In this document: positions 1-8,655 of the stretch, one piece after another
Layout: each line of letters begins with the position of its first letter
Numbering within the stretch: the stretch's first letter is position 1
Origin: Anaerolineae bacterium
Lineage (GTDB): Bacteria; Chloroflexota; Anaerolineae; Aggregatilineales; Phototrophicaceae
Reading direction: 5' to 3'
DNA length: 64,000 nt
Assembly: GCA_022841825.1 (NCBI GenBank)
Contig: JALHQT010000007.1
Location: forward strand, 284,957 to 348,956
Notes under the pieces: model-generated
Seen by the model: only the letters and a program-made list of their open reading frames with translations
Databases searched by the model: none
What the model was told of the DNA's origin: nothing
Program-made: the position numbers and the translations under genes

Positions 1-1684
1 GGTCGGCGGTCGGGCGCAGGTCGGGCGTGGGCAGCACAACACCGGTCGCCAGCGGCAGCGCGGGCGCAAGCACGGAGCCGTACTGCGCGGCGACGGGCGC
101 GGGCGTGGCGGCGACCGCCGTCGTGATGATCTCGCCGCTCGCGCTCTCCAGCGCAATCGTCAGCCCATCGACGCTCACTCGCGCCGGATCGACCTGGAGC
201 GACAGGATGAACGGATTGCCGCCGAACGCCTGCTCGTCACCGGGGCGCGAGGGCGGCGTGCCCACCTGGAAGTACTGCCCGTTGGGGAAGAGCGTGTAGT
301 CGTTGTTCTGCACATCGTAGAGCAGCGCCTGCGCGCCGCTGGCGGGGATATCGAGCGTGAGTGCGCCCGTCGTGCGGTTCCACAGCACGTAGATGCGCCC
401 GCCGATGCCGCGCTGCTCGAAGGCGATCACCGACGCCTGCCCGCCCAGGTCGAGCACTGTCCCATTCTCGAACGGCGCAGTCCCGAAGACACGCGCCAGG
501 GTATTGAGCGCCGCCGCCGCCGGGCGCGCGCTGCCGCGCTGCGGATGCTGTGTGAAGCAGCCTTCCGCGCCAGTGTTGCGGAACAAGCCATAGGCATCGC
601 CCGCCTGCCCGCTGTTGGGCGCGAAGTCGGTGCCGCCGGGCTGGTTGCCGCAGTCGTCATACAACTGGTGGATGAAGACAACCTCCGCGCCCGCTGCCCA
701 GGCGTAGGCGGTCGATTGGATGACGTATGCCGCCTGCTGCGCCATCGTCCCGCGATACAGGCGCGCTGACGGGTCGTCCGCCGCGAAGGTCGGTCCCGGA
801 TAGTCATCCCAGACCGGGACGCCGCTCTCATTCAGCCAGACCGGGCGATCCAAGCCATACTTCGCCATCGTCGTCTTCGCCCGCCGGACGACATAGCCGC
901 TGCGCGGGGCGCTGCTGTAGGAGTGGACGGCGGCGATGTCGAAGTACCAGTTGTTGGCGTCGCGCGCGGGGTCGCGGGCGATGACTGCCAGCGTCCGGTC
1001 GAGCCAGTCGCTCTGCTCCGGGTTGATGTACGCCAGCCCGCCGAACATCACACGCGCTGCCGGGTCGGCGGCGTGCGCGGCGAGATAGACGACTTTGAGC
1101 AGGCGTGCGTACTGCTCGACCGTGCCCGTCCAGAACAGCGCCAGATCCGGTTCGTTCCACGCCTCCCAGACGCGCACGCCCTGCTCCGGCTGCCAGCCGA
1201 GCGCCCGCGCCAGGTCGCCGCCCGGCTTGTAACGCGCGACCGCCTGGAAGACGAACGCGGCGAACGGGTTGTTGGGATTAGGGGCTTTGCCAGGCGCGAG
1301 CGTATCGCTGCCATCGGCGAAGACGGGCTGATCGAGACCGCGCGGCGCTGCGCCATCACGATGGAAGTCCGGGATGCCGAGCAGGATGACGTTCGACTGC
1401 AAGCCGTACTGCACATCACCCGCCAGCACGCGGTCATACGCCGTCCAATCGAACTGGGCGGGCGCGCGCTCGATCCACTGCCAGTACATCGGGAAGCGGT
1501 TCCAGCCCGCGCCGAGCAGCAGCGCCTGACGATAGCGCGTCTCGCCGGCGGCGTGGTCGGCGGATGAGATGAAGGTGATGCCGAGGCGGTTGAGGCGCAG
1601 ATAGCCATCGCCCGGTTGTGCCTGTGCCGATGCGCCGCCGAGGAGGATGAGGAGGAGTACGAAGATGAGGCGGCTGTAGGTCAT
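1..1684 (-). CDS. Secreted glycoside hydrolase, clan GH-A-like (3' end outside window)
   Basis: This frame stays open from an ATG at 1684 down to base 1, so the gene is truncated by the window edge. It starts with a signal peptide (MTYSRLIFVLLLILLGG, then ASAQAQ). A (beta/alpha)8-type hydrolase domain follows. Visible landmarks are FPMYWQWIERAP (about residues 50-61), VWEAWNEPDL around residue 160 (WNEP is the usual acid/base Glu of clan GH-A) and PVWLNESGVP around residue 280, a good candidate for the nucleophile Glu. A beta-rich C-terminal part follows (IYVLWNRTTGALTLDIP). The most likely role is hydrolysis of an extracellular polysaccharide or glycoside; the exact family (GH5/GH39/GH42-like) cannot be fixed here. 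Motifs are seen directly; enzyme class is from family knowledge; substrate is unknown. Confidence 0.82.
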   Translation of the reverse strand, partial: MTYSRLIFVLLLILLGGASAQAQPGDGYLRLNRLGITFISSADHAAGETRYRQALLLGAGWNRFPMYWQWIERAPAQFDWTAYDRVLAGDVQYGLQSNVILLGIPDFHRDGAAPRGLDQPVFADGSDTLAPGKAPNPNNPFAAFVFQAVARYKPGGDLARALGWQPEQGVRVWEAWNEPDLALFWTGTVEQYARLLKVVYLAAHAADPAARVMFGGLAYINPEQSDWLDRTLAVIARDPARDANNWYFDIAAVHSYSSAPRSGYVVRRAKTTMAKYGLDRPVWLNESGVPVWDDYPGPTFAADDPSARLYRGTMAQQAAYVIQSTAYAWAAGAEVVFIHQLYDDCGNQPGGTDFAPNSGQAGDAYGLFRNTGAEGCFTQHPQRGSARPAAAALNTLARVFGTAPFENGTVLDLGGQASVIAFEQRGIGGRIYVLWNRTTGALTLDIPASGAQALLYDVQNNDYTLFPNGQYFQVGTPPSRPGDEQAFGGNPFILSLQVDPARVSVDGLTIALESASGEIITTAVAATPAPVAAQYGSVLAPALPLATGVVLPTPDLRPTAD

Positions 1685-1742
1685 GGGCTGTCGTTGATCT
1701 GCTGATGATAACGATGGTAAACCATAAAATCAGCGCAGGGGA

Positions 1743-1762
1743 CACCCGGCTTCAGCCGGGTG
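1743..1762. repeat. Left-end hairpin of the tnpB element
   Basis: Perfect 8-bp inverted repeat with a TTCA loop. Its place upstream of tnpB suggests the subterminal left-end hairpin recognised by a Y1 transposase. Confidence 0.5.
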
Positions 1763-1863
1763 GGGAATGCGCTTTACCTCCTTAACTCAAATGTGCTAAA
1801 ATACGAAATGCCAGTCACGGAGTTAGCGCTCCTACTGGCTCTACGACTGTTTGGAGTCGCAGC

Positions 1864-2964
1864 ATGTCCAATGATACAACGATGATCCGCACCTACAAGT
1901 ACCGCCTGTATCCGCGCAAGGCGGAAGTTCGCGCACTTGAGATGATGCTTGCCCAGGGCTGCGAAGTCTACAACGCGGCGTTGGCGGAGTGCAAACTGCG
2001 CTATGAGGCGACAGGCAAGGGTATCAAGGCGCTGGCGCAGTGGGACTATTTCCGCCAGTGGCGCAAGCAGCCCGGCATCCTGCTCAACGCGAGCAGCTTG
2101 CAGCAGATCCTGCGCCGGGTGGACAAGGCATATGCCGCGTTCTTTCGGCGCATGAAGGCGGGAGAGACCCCTGGACACCCACGCTTCAAGCCTGCGCAGC
2201 GCTTCAACAGTCTTGACTACACCTACAGCGATGGCTGCAAGCTCAACGGCGCTGCGTTGTACGTGCAGAACGTCGGTGACATCAAGGTCAAGCTGCATCG
2301 TCCGCTGCCGGATAGCGCGGTCATCAAGCAGGCAATCCTCAAGCGCAGCGGTCGCAAATGGTTCGTCTGCCTGAGTCTGGAAGCCGACGCCAGCGTAGAT
2401 GTCGGCAGCAAAGACAACGCAGTCGGCATCGACGTTGGGTTGCATAGCCTGCTGGCATTCAGCGACGGTCGCACAATCGAGAACCCGCGCTGGCTGCGTC
2501 AATCGCTGGCGGACTTGCGCGTTGCACAGCGTCGCTTGTCCAGGCGCAAGCGTGGAAGCAACCGCCGCCGCAAGGCGGCGCAGGGGGTCGCACGCCTGCA
2601 TGAGCGCGTTACCCACCAGCGCCGCGACTTCTGGCACAAAGTGACACGTTCTATCGTAGACACGTACAAGGTGATCGCAATCGAGGAACTCTCGCTCGCT
2701 TTCATGACCCGTAACGAACACCTTGCCCTCAGTGCACACGACGCGGGCTTGGGGCTGTTTCGGCAGTTGCTGGAGTACAAGGCTGAAAGTGCCGGTACGC
2801 AGGTGATTGCCGTTGCGCCCCACTTCACCTCGCAAGTGTGCAGCAGGTGCGGTGCTGTTGCGGAGAAACACCTGAGCGTCAGAACTCACGATTGCCCTCA
2901 CTGTGGTTTACAGCTTGACCGGGATGTCAATGCAGCCCGGAATATCCTACACAAGTCGGCTTGA
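1864..2964 (+). CDS. tnpB: TnpB RNA-guided endonuclease (IS605-family)
   Basis: 366 residues, a normal TnpB length, apparently intact. The N-terminus (TYKYRLYPRKAEVRALE) is the usual helix-turn-helix/wedge start. The split RuvC site is complete: D190 in GIDVGLHS, E274 in IAIEELSL, D354 in LDRDVNAARNIL. A zinc ribbon sits between the last two (C326, C329, C344, C347). The basic segment RRLSRRKRGSNRRR (about 223-236) is typical of nucleic-acid contact. Known TnpBs use an omega RNA from the element's right end to cut DNA next to a target-adjacent motif, which helps the element persist. No tnpA partner is nearby. The start at 1864 follows a short spacer after the left end. All catalytic residues are present, so nuclease activity is likely. 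Confidence 0.93.
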   Translation: MSNDTTMIRTYKYRLYPRKAEVRALEMMLAQGCEVYNAALAECKLRYEATGKGIKALAQWDYFRQWRKQPGILLNASSLQQILRRVDKAYAAFFRRMKAGETPGHPRFKPAQRFNSLDYTYSDGCKLNGAALYVQNVGDIKVKLHRPLPDSAVIKQAILKRSGRKWFVCLSLEADASVDVGSKDNAVGIDVGLHSLLAFSDGRTIENPRWLRQSLADLRVAQRRLSRRKRGSNRRRKAAQGVARLHERVTHQRRDFWHKVTRSIVDTYKVIAIEELSLAFMTRNEHLALSAHDAGLGLFRQLLEYKAESAGTQVIAVAPHFTSQVCSRCGAVAEKHLSVRTHDCPHCGLQLDRDVNAARNILHKSA

Positions 2965-3044
2965 GCCGAGCCGTCAGGCGCGAACGTAGACCAACGGGTC
3001 ATGCGTAGCCTGAGAAGCTTCCCGCTTTAGCGGGGAGAGTGGTC
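2870..3044 (+). ncRNA. Predicted omega RNA (guide scaffold) of TnpB
   Basis: In characterised TnpB elements the guide scaffold overlaps the end of tnpB and runs to the right end of the element, with the guide taken from the flanking DNA. Here the 80 bases after the stop contain paired segments and end in a CCCGC/GCGGG hairpin (3021-3034) followed by a short purine-rich tail. Boundaries are inferred by analogy; the guide would begin near 3045. Confidence 0.5.
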
Positions 3045-3070
3045 ACAATAGCCTGCATTCTTGTTAACGC

Positions 3071-3076
3071 TATAAT
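3071..3076 (+). promoter_or_regulatory. Possible -10 box for asnB
   Basis: A perfect TATAAT lies 33 bases before the asnB start, just downstream of the IS right end. No good -35 hexamer is seen at 16-18 bp, so this is a weak prediction. Confidence 0.35.
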
Positions 3077-3108
3077 ATCGCTATTTTTCCAGGCAGGTGC
3101 GTTTTATC

Positions 3109-5064
3109 ATGTGTGGCATTTTTGGGCATTATGCGCCGGGCGGGGCGGACGCGGCACTGGTCGCGCGCATGGCGCAGGCGCTCAGTCACCGCGGACCCGA
3201 TGGCTGGGGCGCGCATCATGAGGGCGCGTTCGCCTTTGGCGCAGGGCGGCTGGCGATCATCGACCTGAGCGCACCTGCCGGACCGCTGTTTAACGAAGAC
3301 CGACAGGTCGCCGTCGCCTTCAATGGCGAGATTTACAACCACAAGCCCCTGCGCGCCGAGCTGGAAGCGGCAGGGCACTGCTTCACGACGCACACGGATA
3401 CCGAAGTCATCGTGCATGGTTACGAGGCGTGGGGAATGGACGTGCTTGCACGGCTGCGCGGCATGTTTGGCGTCTGCATCTATGACGCGGCGCGCGCGCG
3501 TTACCTGCTGGCGCGCGACCGCATGGGCGAAAAACCGCTTTACTACACGCATGTTGATGATGAGTTCCTGTTCGCGTCCGAGGCGAAGGCGCTCTTCGAG
3601 CATCCGGGCGTGAAGCGGGCGGTCAATCACGCGGCAGTGCCGCATTTCTTGGTCGTCGGCTATGTTCCGCCGCCGCTGACGATGTTCGAGGGCATCTACA
3701 AGCTTGCGCCGGGCGAGCGGCTGATCTGGGAACGCGGCGCGATCACGGTCGAACCCTACTGGCAGGCGCGGATGGCGGAACACGATGTGCCGCCCTATGA
3801 CGAGGCGGTGCGGCGCGTGCGGGCGAAGCTGGGCGAATGCGTCGAGATGCAGATGATGAGCGATGTGCCGATTGGCACCTTCCTGAGTGGCGGGGTGGAT
3901 TCGAGCGCCGTCGCCGCGCTGATGCAGCGCGCCAGCCCGCAGCCGATCAATACGTTCACCGTCGGCTTCGACTTTCCGCCCGGCAGCAAGGATGATGTGA
4001 AGTTCAATGTCGATCTGCGCTATGCGGCACAGATGGCGGCGTATCTTGGGACGCGGCATCACGAGATTTGTCTGCGCGCGGATGACTCGCTCGCGCAGTT
4101 GCTGCCGCACCTCGTCTATGCCCACGACGAGCCGTCGCAGAATGCCTCGTATGTGCAAAGTGTGTATGTGGCGGCGCTGGCGCGTTCGCACGGCGTGCCG
4201 GTGCTGCTCAACGGCGAGGCGAGCGACGAGCTGTTCATGGGCTACACGCATTACCGCACCGATCAAGCGCTGTCGCGCTATCTGGCACTGCCCCGCCTGC
4301 TGCGCGAAGGCGTGCTGACGCCGCTGCTGGAAAGCCTGCCCGCGCGCTTTGACGCCGCCCGCAAGCTGGCGCGCAAGAGCCGCCAGACCCAGCCCGCCTT
4401 GCGCTATCTCGAATGGATGCGACTGCTCGATTTTGAGCGACTGCGCGCACTTATGGCTCACGCGCCCCCAATCGCCAACCTGCAAGGGAGCGTCACCCCT
4501 GACTTGCAGAGCCTGCTCGACCAACCGCAGACGCCGCACTTCGCCGACCGCATCGCCTACACCAACCTGCGGCGCGTCGTGGCGGAAAACTTCAACATGC
4601 GCGTCGATAAGATGAGCATGGCGATGTCGATTGAGACGCGCGCGCCGTTCGAGGATCACGAGATGGTCGATCTGGCGTTTTCGCTGCCGCTGGCGTATAA
4701 GCTGCGCGGCGGCGACTTCAAGCGCATCCTCAAGGATGCCGTGCGCGACCTGCTGCCCCCGGCAATCCTGGCGCGTCCGAAGTGGGGCTTCAACCCGCCG
4801 CAGTCCGGCTGGCTGCGCACCTGCCTGCGCCCGCTGGTCGAGCGCCTGCTGACACCGGAGCGCATCGCGGCGGTCGGCATCTTCCGCCCAGAGGCAGCGC
4901 GAAAGGTTATCGACGCCCACCTCGTCGAAGGCAAGTACGAAATGTGGGCGGTCTGGTCGCTGCTGGTCTTCCATCTCTGGCACGCGCTGTACATCGAGCA
5001 GGACTGGCAGTTGGGTGCTAAACTGACGGCGGCGGAGGTGGTGAGCAGCTTGCGCATACCATGA
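3109..5064 (+). CDS. asnB: Asparagine synthetase (glutamine-hydrolysing)
   Basis: 651 residues. It makes asparagine (or amidates a cell-surface sugar or peptide in related enzymes) from aspartate, glutamine and ATP. ATG at 3109 is chosen because it puts Cys at position 2, the N-terminal nucleophile of class II amidotransferases (MCGIFGHY); an in-frame GTG at 3097 would bury it. The glutaminase domain shows LSHRGPDGWG and NGEIYNH. The synthetase domain has the PP-loop SGGVDSSAVAALM near residue 260, then LLNGEASDELFMGY and the C-terminal KWGFNPPQSGWLR. The next gene, a glycosyltransferase, overlaps its stop by 4 bases. That pairing is common in polysaccharide or peptidoglycan-modification loci, so a role in surface-glycan amidation is possible. 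Family is certain; substrate is inferred. Confidence 0.92.
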   Translation: MCGIFGHYAPGGADAALVARMAQALSHRGPDGWGAHHEGAFAFGAGRLAIIDLSAPAGPLFNEDRQVAVAFNGEIYNHKPLRAELEAAGHCFTTHTDTEVIVHGYEAWGMDVLARLRGMFGVCIYDAARARYLLARDRMGEKPLYYTHVDDEFLFASEAKALFEHPGVKRAVNHAAVPHFLVVGYVPPPLTMFEGIYKLAPGERLIWERGAITVEPYWQARMAEHDVPPYDEAVRRVRAKLGECVEMQMMSDVPIGTFLSGGVDSSAVAALMQRASPQPINTFTVGFDFPPGSKDDVKFNVDLRYAAQMAAYLGTRHHEICLRADDSLAQLLPHLVYAHDEPSQNASYVQSVYVAALARSHGVPVLLNGEASDELFMGYTHYRTDQALSRYLALPRLLREGVLTPLLESLPARFDAARKLARKSRQTQPALRYLEWMRLLDFERLRALMAHAPPIANLQGSVTPDLQSLLDQPQTPHFADRIAYTNLRRVVAENFNMRVDKMSMAMSIETRAPFEDHEMVDLAFSLPLAYKLRGGDFKRILKDAVRDLLPPAILARPKWGFNPPQSGWLRTCLRPLVERLLTPERIAAVGIFRPEAARKVIDAHLVEGKYEMWAVWSLLVFHLWHALYIEQDWQLGAKLTAAEVVSSLRIP

Positions 5065-6338
5065 AAATTCTCGTCGTCAATCCGGCGCTGGTGCGCCTGC
5101 ACAGCCTGGGCGCGTGCGAACAGGATCGCCTGACGAACCTGGAACGCCTGCGCGCGCTCGGTCATGAGGTACGCCTGCTGACGGGATGGATGCCGTATCA
5201 GCAGGTGGACGAGGTGCGCGCCTTCTACGCGGGGCGCGACCTCGACCCGGCGCTTGTCCCCATCGGCGGAGAGCGCCTGCACCCGCGCCGCCTGACTCGC
5301 CTCGCCTACCTCGACGGCATGGCGTGGGAATACGCCGCCCCGTCTGTTCAATCCGCCGCCGCACGGCTGATCGAGAGCTTTCGCCCCAATGTGATGTGGT
5401 GTCATGGCTCCTATACCTGGGGCGCGGGCGAAGTCGCGGCGCGCGCGGGGCTGCCGCTCGTCATCCGCTCGGTCAATTATGAGCCGGAGCAGCTCCTTCA
5501 CGAAGCGGCACAGATCGCCGGGAAGCGCATCCGCTACGCGGCGAAACAGGCGGGCGAAGCGCAGGCGATGCGGTTGGCGCGGGTGATGGCTGCCATCACG
5601 CCTGCGGAAGCGGCGATTTACGGGCGCATGGGCGGCGCGGCGGTCGAAACGCTGCCGCTGCAAACGCTGCCTGCGCTCTTGCGACCGCCGCGCGGGGCGG
5701 GCGCACACATGGCAACGGGCGCACACACAGCGGGCGAACGCGCAACGGACGGACACATGGGTGCGCCCCTACAGGCGGGTGCGGTGGTGGATGCGCCCCT
5801 ACATGTGTTCATGATGGGTGCGTCGTACAATGTGCAGCACAATCGCGCGGCGCTGGCGTTCGTGGTCGATGAGGTCGTACCGGCGGTGCGCGCGGCAGCC
5901 TCCGGCACGTTCGTGTTTCACATCCTGGGCAGCAAGGTTCCGGCGGAATTCACCCAGCGCGCCGCGCCTGACCTGATCTTCGATGGGTATGTGCCCGATC
6001 TTGATGCGCATCTCGCCGAGATGCATATCGCGCTCGCGCCGTCGCTGGGCGGCGTCGGGATGCAGCAAAAGGTCTTCGAGCCGCTCTGCCGCGCCTTCCC
6101 GACGATCACGCATTCACGTGCCCTGGCGGGCTACCCCTTTGTAGACGGCGAGCATGTCCTGCTGGCGGAGGACAGCGCGGGCTACGTGGCGGCGCTGCTC
6201 CGCCTGCGCGACGAGGCGCTGCGTGCGCGGCTCTCGACGGCGGCGAGTGCGCAGGCAGCGCGGCTGTTCGGCGCGAGCGAGATCGACGCGCGGGTGATGG
6301 CGATCCTGGCGCGTGCGACAGCGCTCAAAAGTGGGTAG
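5061..6338 (+). CDS. Glycosyltransferase, GT-B fold (GT4-like)
   Basis: 425 residues; its ATG overlaps the asnB stop (ATGA), so the two are translationally coupled. The N-terminal half starts MKILVVNPALVRLHSLG and contains LRALGHEVRLLTGWMP, a typical GT-B acceptor domain. The C-terminal half has the donor-site segment LGGVGMQQKVFEPLCRAFPTI, close to the E-x7-E region of GT4 enzymes. The loop between the two domains (roughly residues 212-248) is a low-complexity stretch rich in G, A, H and T. It is coded by copies of a palindromic repeat found elsewhere in the window, including non-coding DNA, so it is probably an acquired linker. Sugar donor and acceptor are unknown. Confidence 0.8.
   Translation: MKILVVNPALVRLHSLGACEQDRLTNLERLRALGHEVRLLTGWMPYQQVDEVRAFYAGRDLDPALVPIGGERLHPRRLTRLAYLDGMAWEYAAPSVQSAAARLIESFRPNVMWCHGSYTWGAGEVAARAGLPLVIRSVNYEPEQLLHEAAQIAGKRIRYAAKQAGEAQAMRLARVMAAITPAEAAIYGRMGGAAVETLPLQTLPALLRPPRGAGAHMATGAHTAGERATDGHMGAPLQAGAVVDAPLHVFMMGASYNVQHNRAALAFVVDEVVPAVRAAASGTFVFHILGSKVPAEFTQRAAPDLIFDGYVPDLDAHLAEMHIALAPSLGGVGMQQKVFEPLCRAFPTITHSRALAGYPFVDGEHVLLAEDSAGYVAALLRLRDEALRARLSTAASAQAARLFGASEIDARVMAILARATALKSG
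5695..5804. repeat. Family A palindromic repeats inside the glycosyltransferase gene
   Basis: Several short units of the type GGGCGCACACATG and ATGGGTGCGCCCCTACA occur in both orientations within 110 bases. They match the family seen at 19189, 19441, 20755, 29412, 39710 and 56579. All stay in frame and code for an inter-domain linker. Confidence 0.7.
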
Positions 6339-6371
6339 GATTGAGCAAATTGACATACTTCGGGTGAACTC

Positions 6372-7376
6372 ATGAATGTTCTTATCATCGGCGGCACGCG
6401 CAATGTCGGCTTTTTTCTGGCGAATGCCATGCACGAAGCGGGACATCGCGTCACCGTCCTGAATCGCGGCATCACGCGCGACGAACTGCCTCCCGCCATC
6501 GAACGCCTGCGGGCAGATCGCACGGAGACCGCCGCGCTGCGCCGCGCGCTGAGCGGGCGCGCCTTTGACGCCGTCGTGGATGCCACGCTCTATAATGCCG
6601 ACGAGGCAAGCGCCATCGTCGATATCCTCGACAAGCGCACCAGCCACTATATCTTCCTCAGCAGCGGTCAGGTCTACCTGGTGCGCGACGGTCTGGTGCG
6701 TCCGTTCCACGAGCACGATTACGACGGTCGCCTGCTGCCGCCACCCAAGCCGGATACCTTTGCCTATGAAGAGTGGCTGTATGGCATGAACAAACGCAAC
6801 GCGGAAGATGTCTTTGCGAAAGCGGCGCATGAACGCGGCTTCCCGGTGACGACGCTGCGGATGCCGATGGTCAACGGCGAACGTGACCATTTCTTCCGGC
6901 TCTACAACTATGTGGTGCGCTTGCAGGATGGCGGACCGATCCTCGTCCCCACCACCCCCAATTACGCGCTGCGCCACATCTACGGCAAGGATGTCGTACG
7001 CGCCATCCTGCAAATCCTCGAAAGCGGCAGCGGAAAAGGCAAGGCGTACAATCTTTCGCAGGATGAGTCGGTCTCGCTGGAGGATTTTCTGGCGCTGGTG
7101 GGCAGCTTCCTGGGTGTTGAGCCGAAGATCGTCCGTGTCCCGCGCGACTTGCTGGAAGCGAACGGTTTTCTGCCGGATTGCTCGCCGTTCAGCGAGCGCT
7201 GGATGTCCGAACTCGACAACACCCTGAGCAAGAAGGAACTGGGCATCAGCTATACGCCGCTGCCGGTTTACCTGGAGCGCATTGTGCGCCACTACGAGGA
7301 GCACAAGCCGCCCAAACCGACCGGCTACCGCCGCCGCCGCTCAGAGATCAAATTGGTCGAAACACTCGACGTATGA
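6372..7376 (+). CDS. NAD-dependent epimerase/dehydratase (extended SDR)
   Basis: 334 residues. It opens with a Rossmann beta-alpha-beta and dinucleotide loop, MNVLIIGGTRNVGFFLA (GGTRNVG), followed by VTVLNRG. The segment VVDATLYNADEASAIVDIL and the YEEWLYGMNKRNAE region around residue 132 fit the Y-x3-K active-site area of extended short-chain dehydrogenases, close to the atypical CSP41/isoflavone-reductase-like branch (here Y-x3-K reads YGMNK). It starts 33 bases after the glycosyltransferase and likely shares its transcript. Probable work: modifying a nucleotide-sugar or other NAD(P)-linked substrate. Substrate unknown. Confidence 0.8.
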   Translation: MNVLIIGGTRNVGFFLANAMHEAGHRVTVLNRGITRDELPPAIERLRADRTETAALRRALSGRAFDAVVDATLYNADEASAIVDILDKRTSHYIFLSSGQVYLVRDGLVRPFHEHDYDGRLLPPPKPDTFAYEEWLYGMNKRNAEDVFAKAAHERGFPVTTLRMPMVNGERDHFFRLYNYVVRLQDGGPILVPTTPNYALRHIYGKDVVRAILQILESGSGKGKAYNLSQDESVSLEDFLALVGSFLGVEPKIVRVPRDLLEANGFLPDCSPFSERWMSELDNTLSKKELGISYTPLPVYLERIVRHYEEHKPPKPTGYRRRRSEIKLVETLDV

Positions 7377-7416
7377 CCTCACCCCCGCGCAGGAGGTGAG
7401 GTTTGCCGATGGATGC

Positions 7417-8409
7417 TTAGTCCGAGTAATCGCGCGCCCAGATGAATTCCATGTCTGGCAGCGTCGCGGGGGTGGCAACACGCCCCGGCACCAGGTACTG
7501 CGGCTGGACGATGTCGCCCGTCGCCACACGCACCGCCACGTTTACCAGTTCCACCGAGTGGAAGTAGGCATCGTAGGTCGTCGCCACGTCAATGTAGCCG
7601 CCCAGCATCGCTTCGTAGCCCTGCGGGTTGGCATCCTGCGCCGCAATCCACATATGTCCTTCTTCACCCTGCGGCGCATAACGCCCCACCTCTTCCAGCG
7701 CCGCGCGCACGCTGTTGAAGGCGAAGTCGCTGGCGACGAAGATGCAGTTTGCCTCAGGGTACGCGGCGAGCGCGTTGGCGAGACCGCTGCGGAACAATTC
7801 AGGATTCCACTCGGTCGGCACCTGGACGAGGTTGCTGTACTGCCCACTGCTCGCGGCGACCTGGTTCCAGCCCTGCGAACGGAAGACGGCGTTGGTATCG
7901 ACCAGGTCGCCCTGGAGTTCGATGCACTGCCCCTGCACGCCGTTCTCCGCCAGCAGCGCAGCGAATGCCTCACCCGTGCTGATCGCCTGGTTCAGGCTGT
8001 CCGCGCCGACATGCGAGGTCGGCTGCACGCTGGTCGAGCGGCGGTCGAAGGTGATGAAGGGGATGCCCGCTTCCTGGGCAGCAGTGACGGCAGCGCCAAT
8101 CGCTTCCGAGTCTGCCGGGCGCGCCACGATGACATCGACACCCTGGGTGATCAGGTCCTGGATGTTCGAGTTCTGCCGCACAGGATCGCTGTCCGCGACA
8201 TTGACGACCCACTCGAAGGTCACGTTCCACTTCGCGCCGAATTCCTCGCCATACGCCTGCATGTAATCCTGCCACGCCTGAACGAGCGACTGAATGCGCT
8301 CATTCCACGACAGACCGATGGTGATGGTGCGGGCTTCCTGCGCCTGCGCGACGCCCGACAAAACGATGGACAAAATGACCACGAGTAACAGCACGTATTT
8401 CTTGTTCAT
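7417..8409 (-). CDS. Sugar ABC transporter periplasmic-type substrate-binding protein (RbsB-like)
   Basis: 330 residues. ATG at 8409 is preferred over an upstream start at 8439 because it is followed directly by a signal peptide (MNKKYVLLLVVILSIV, then LSGVAQAQ) and preceded by AGGAAAGG at the right distance. The mature protein is a type I periplasmic binding protein: TITIGLSWNERIQSLVQAW, then ITQGVDVIVARPADSEAI and GIPFITFDRRST, which form the sugar-binding cleft in RbsB-like proteins. It is the last gene of a minus-strand operon encoding two permeases and a tandem ATPase. It captures a sugar outside the cell and passes it to the permeases. The sugar cannot be named from sequence. Confidence 0.88.
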   Translation of the reverse strand: MNKKYVLLLVVILSIVLSGVAQAQEARTITIGLSWNERIQSLVQAWQDYMQAYGEEFGAKWNVTFEWVVNVADSDPVRQNSNIQDLITQGVDVIVARPADSEAIGAAVTAAQEAGIPFITFDRRSTSVQPTSHVGADSLNQAISTGEAFAALLAENGVQGQCIELQGDLVDTNAVFRSQGWNQVAASSGQYSNLVQVPTEWNPELFRSGLANALAAYPEANCIFVASDFAFNSVRAALEEVGRYAPQGEEGHMWIAAQDANPQGYEAMLGGYIDVATTYDAYFHSVELVNVAVRVATGDIVQPQYLVPGRVATPATLPDMEFIWARDYSD

Positions 8410-8520
8410 GGAGACCTTTCCTCTTTCCGATAGAACCACAACTGCCGTAACGATCTTTCAAACCACGCCGGACGACGCGAGCGCCGCCCCCACAAAGAAA
8501 CAATTCTCTTCGGGAACCTA

Positions 8521-8655
8521 TCTACCCCTCCCCCAGCCCCTCCCTCGCAGCCCTGCGCTCGGTCGCCACTCCGCAGGCTTCGTGGAGAGGGGAGCAAGAA
8601 GACTCGTTTGAAAGTCCCTCTCCACGCCAGTGGGGAGGGATTTAGGGAGAGGTGA
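8521..8655. repeat. Family B palindromic repeat between permease and binding-protein genes
   Basis: A CCCTCCCCCAGCCCC tract and its near inverse, GGGAGGGATTTAGGGAGAGG, flank a central CTCCGCAGGCTTCGTGGAG segment. Related copies lie at 19274, 34828 and 45564. On the minus strand its edge supplies the last residues and stop codon of the permease (LTSP-stop). Confidence 0.65.

Larger units (their letters stand above)
1743..3044 (+). mobile_element. IS605/IS1341-type element carrying only tnpB
   Basis: A perfect 8-bp stem hairpin at 1743-1762 (CACCCGGC/GCCGGGTG, loop TTCA) lies 100 bp upstream of tnpB, and a second hairpin at 3021-3034 (CCCGC/GCGGG, loop TTTA) lies just after it. Subterminal hairpins in place of inverted repeats are typical of IS200/IS605 ends. 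No tnpA (Y1 transposase) is present, so mobility would depend on a transposase elsewhere. The exact ends are estimated from the hairpins and may be off by several tens of bases. Confidence 0.65.

Noticed and set aside
3070-4983. 637-codon frame antisense to asnB
   Set aside because: Shadow of a highly conserved gene with all motifs.
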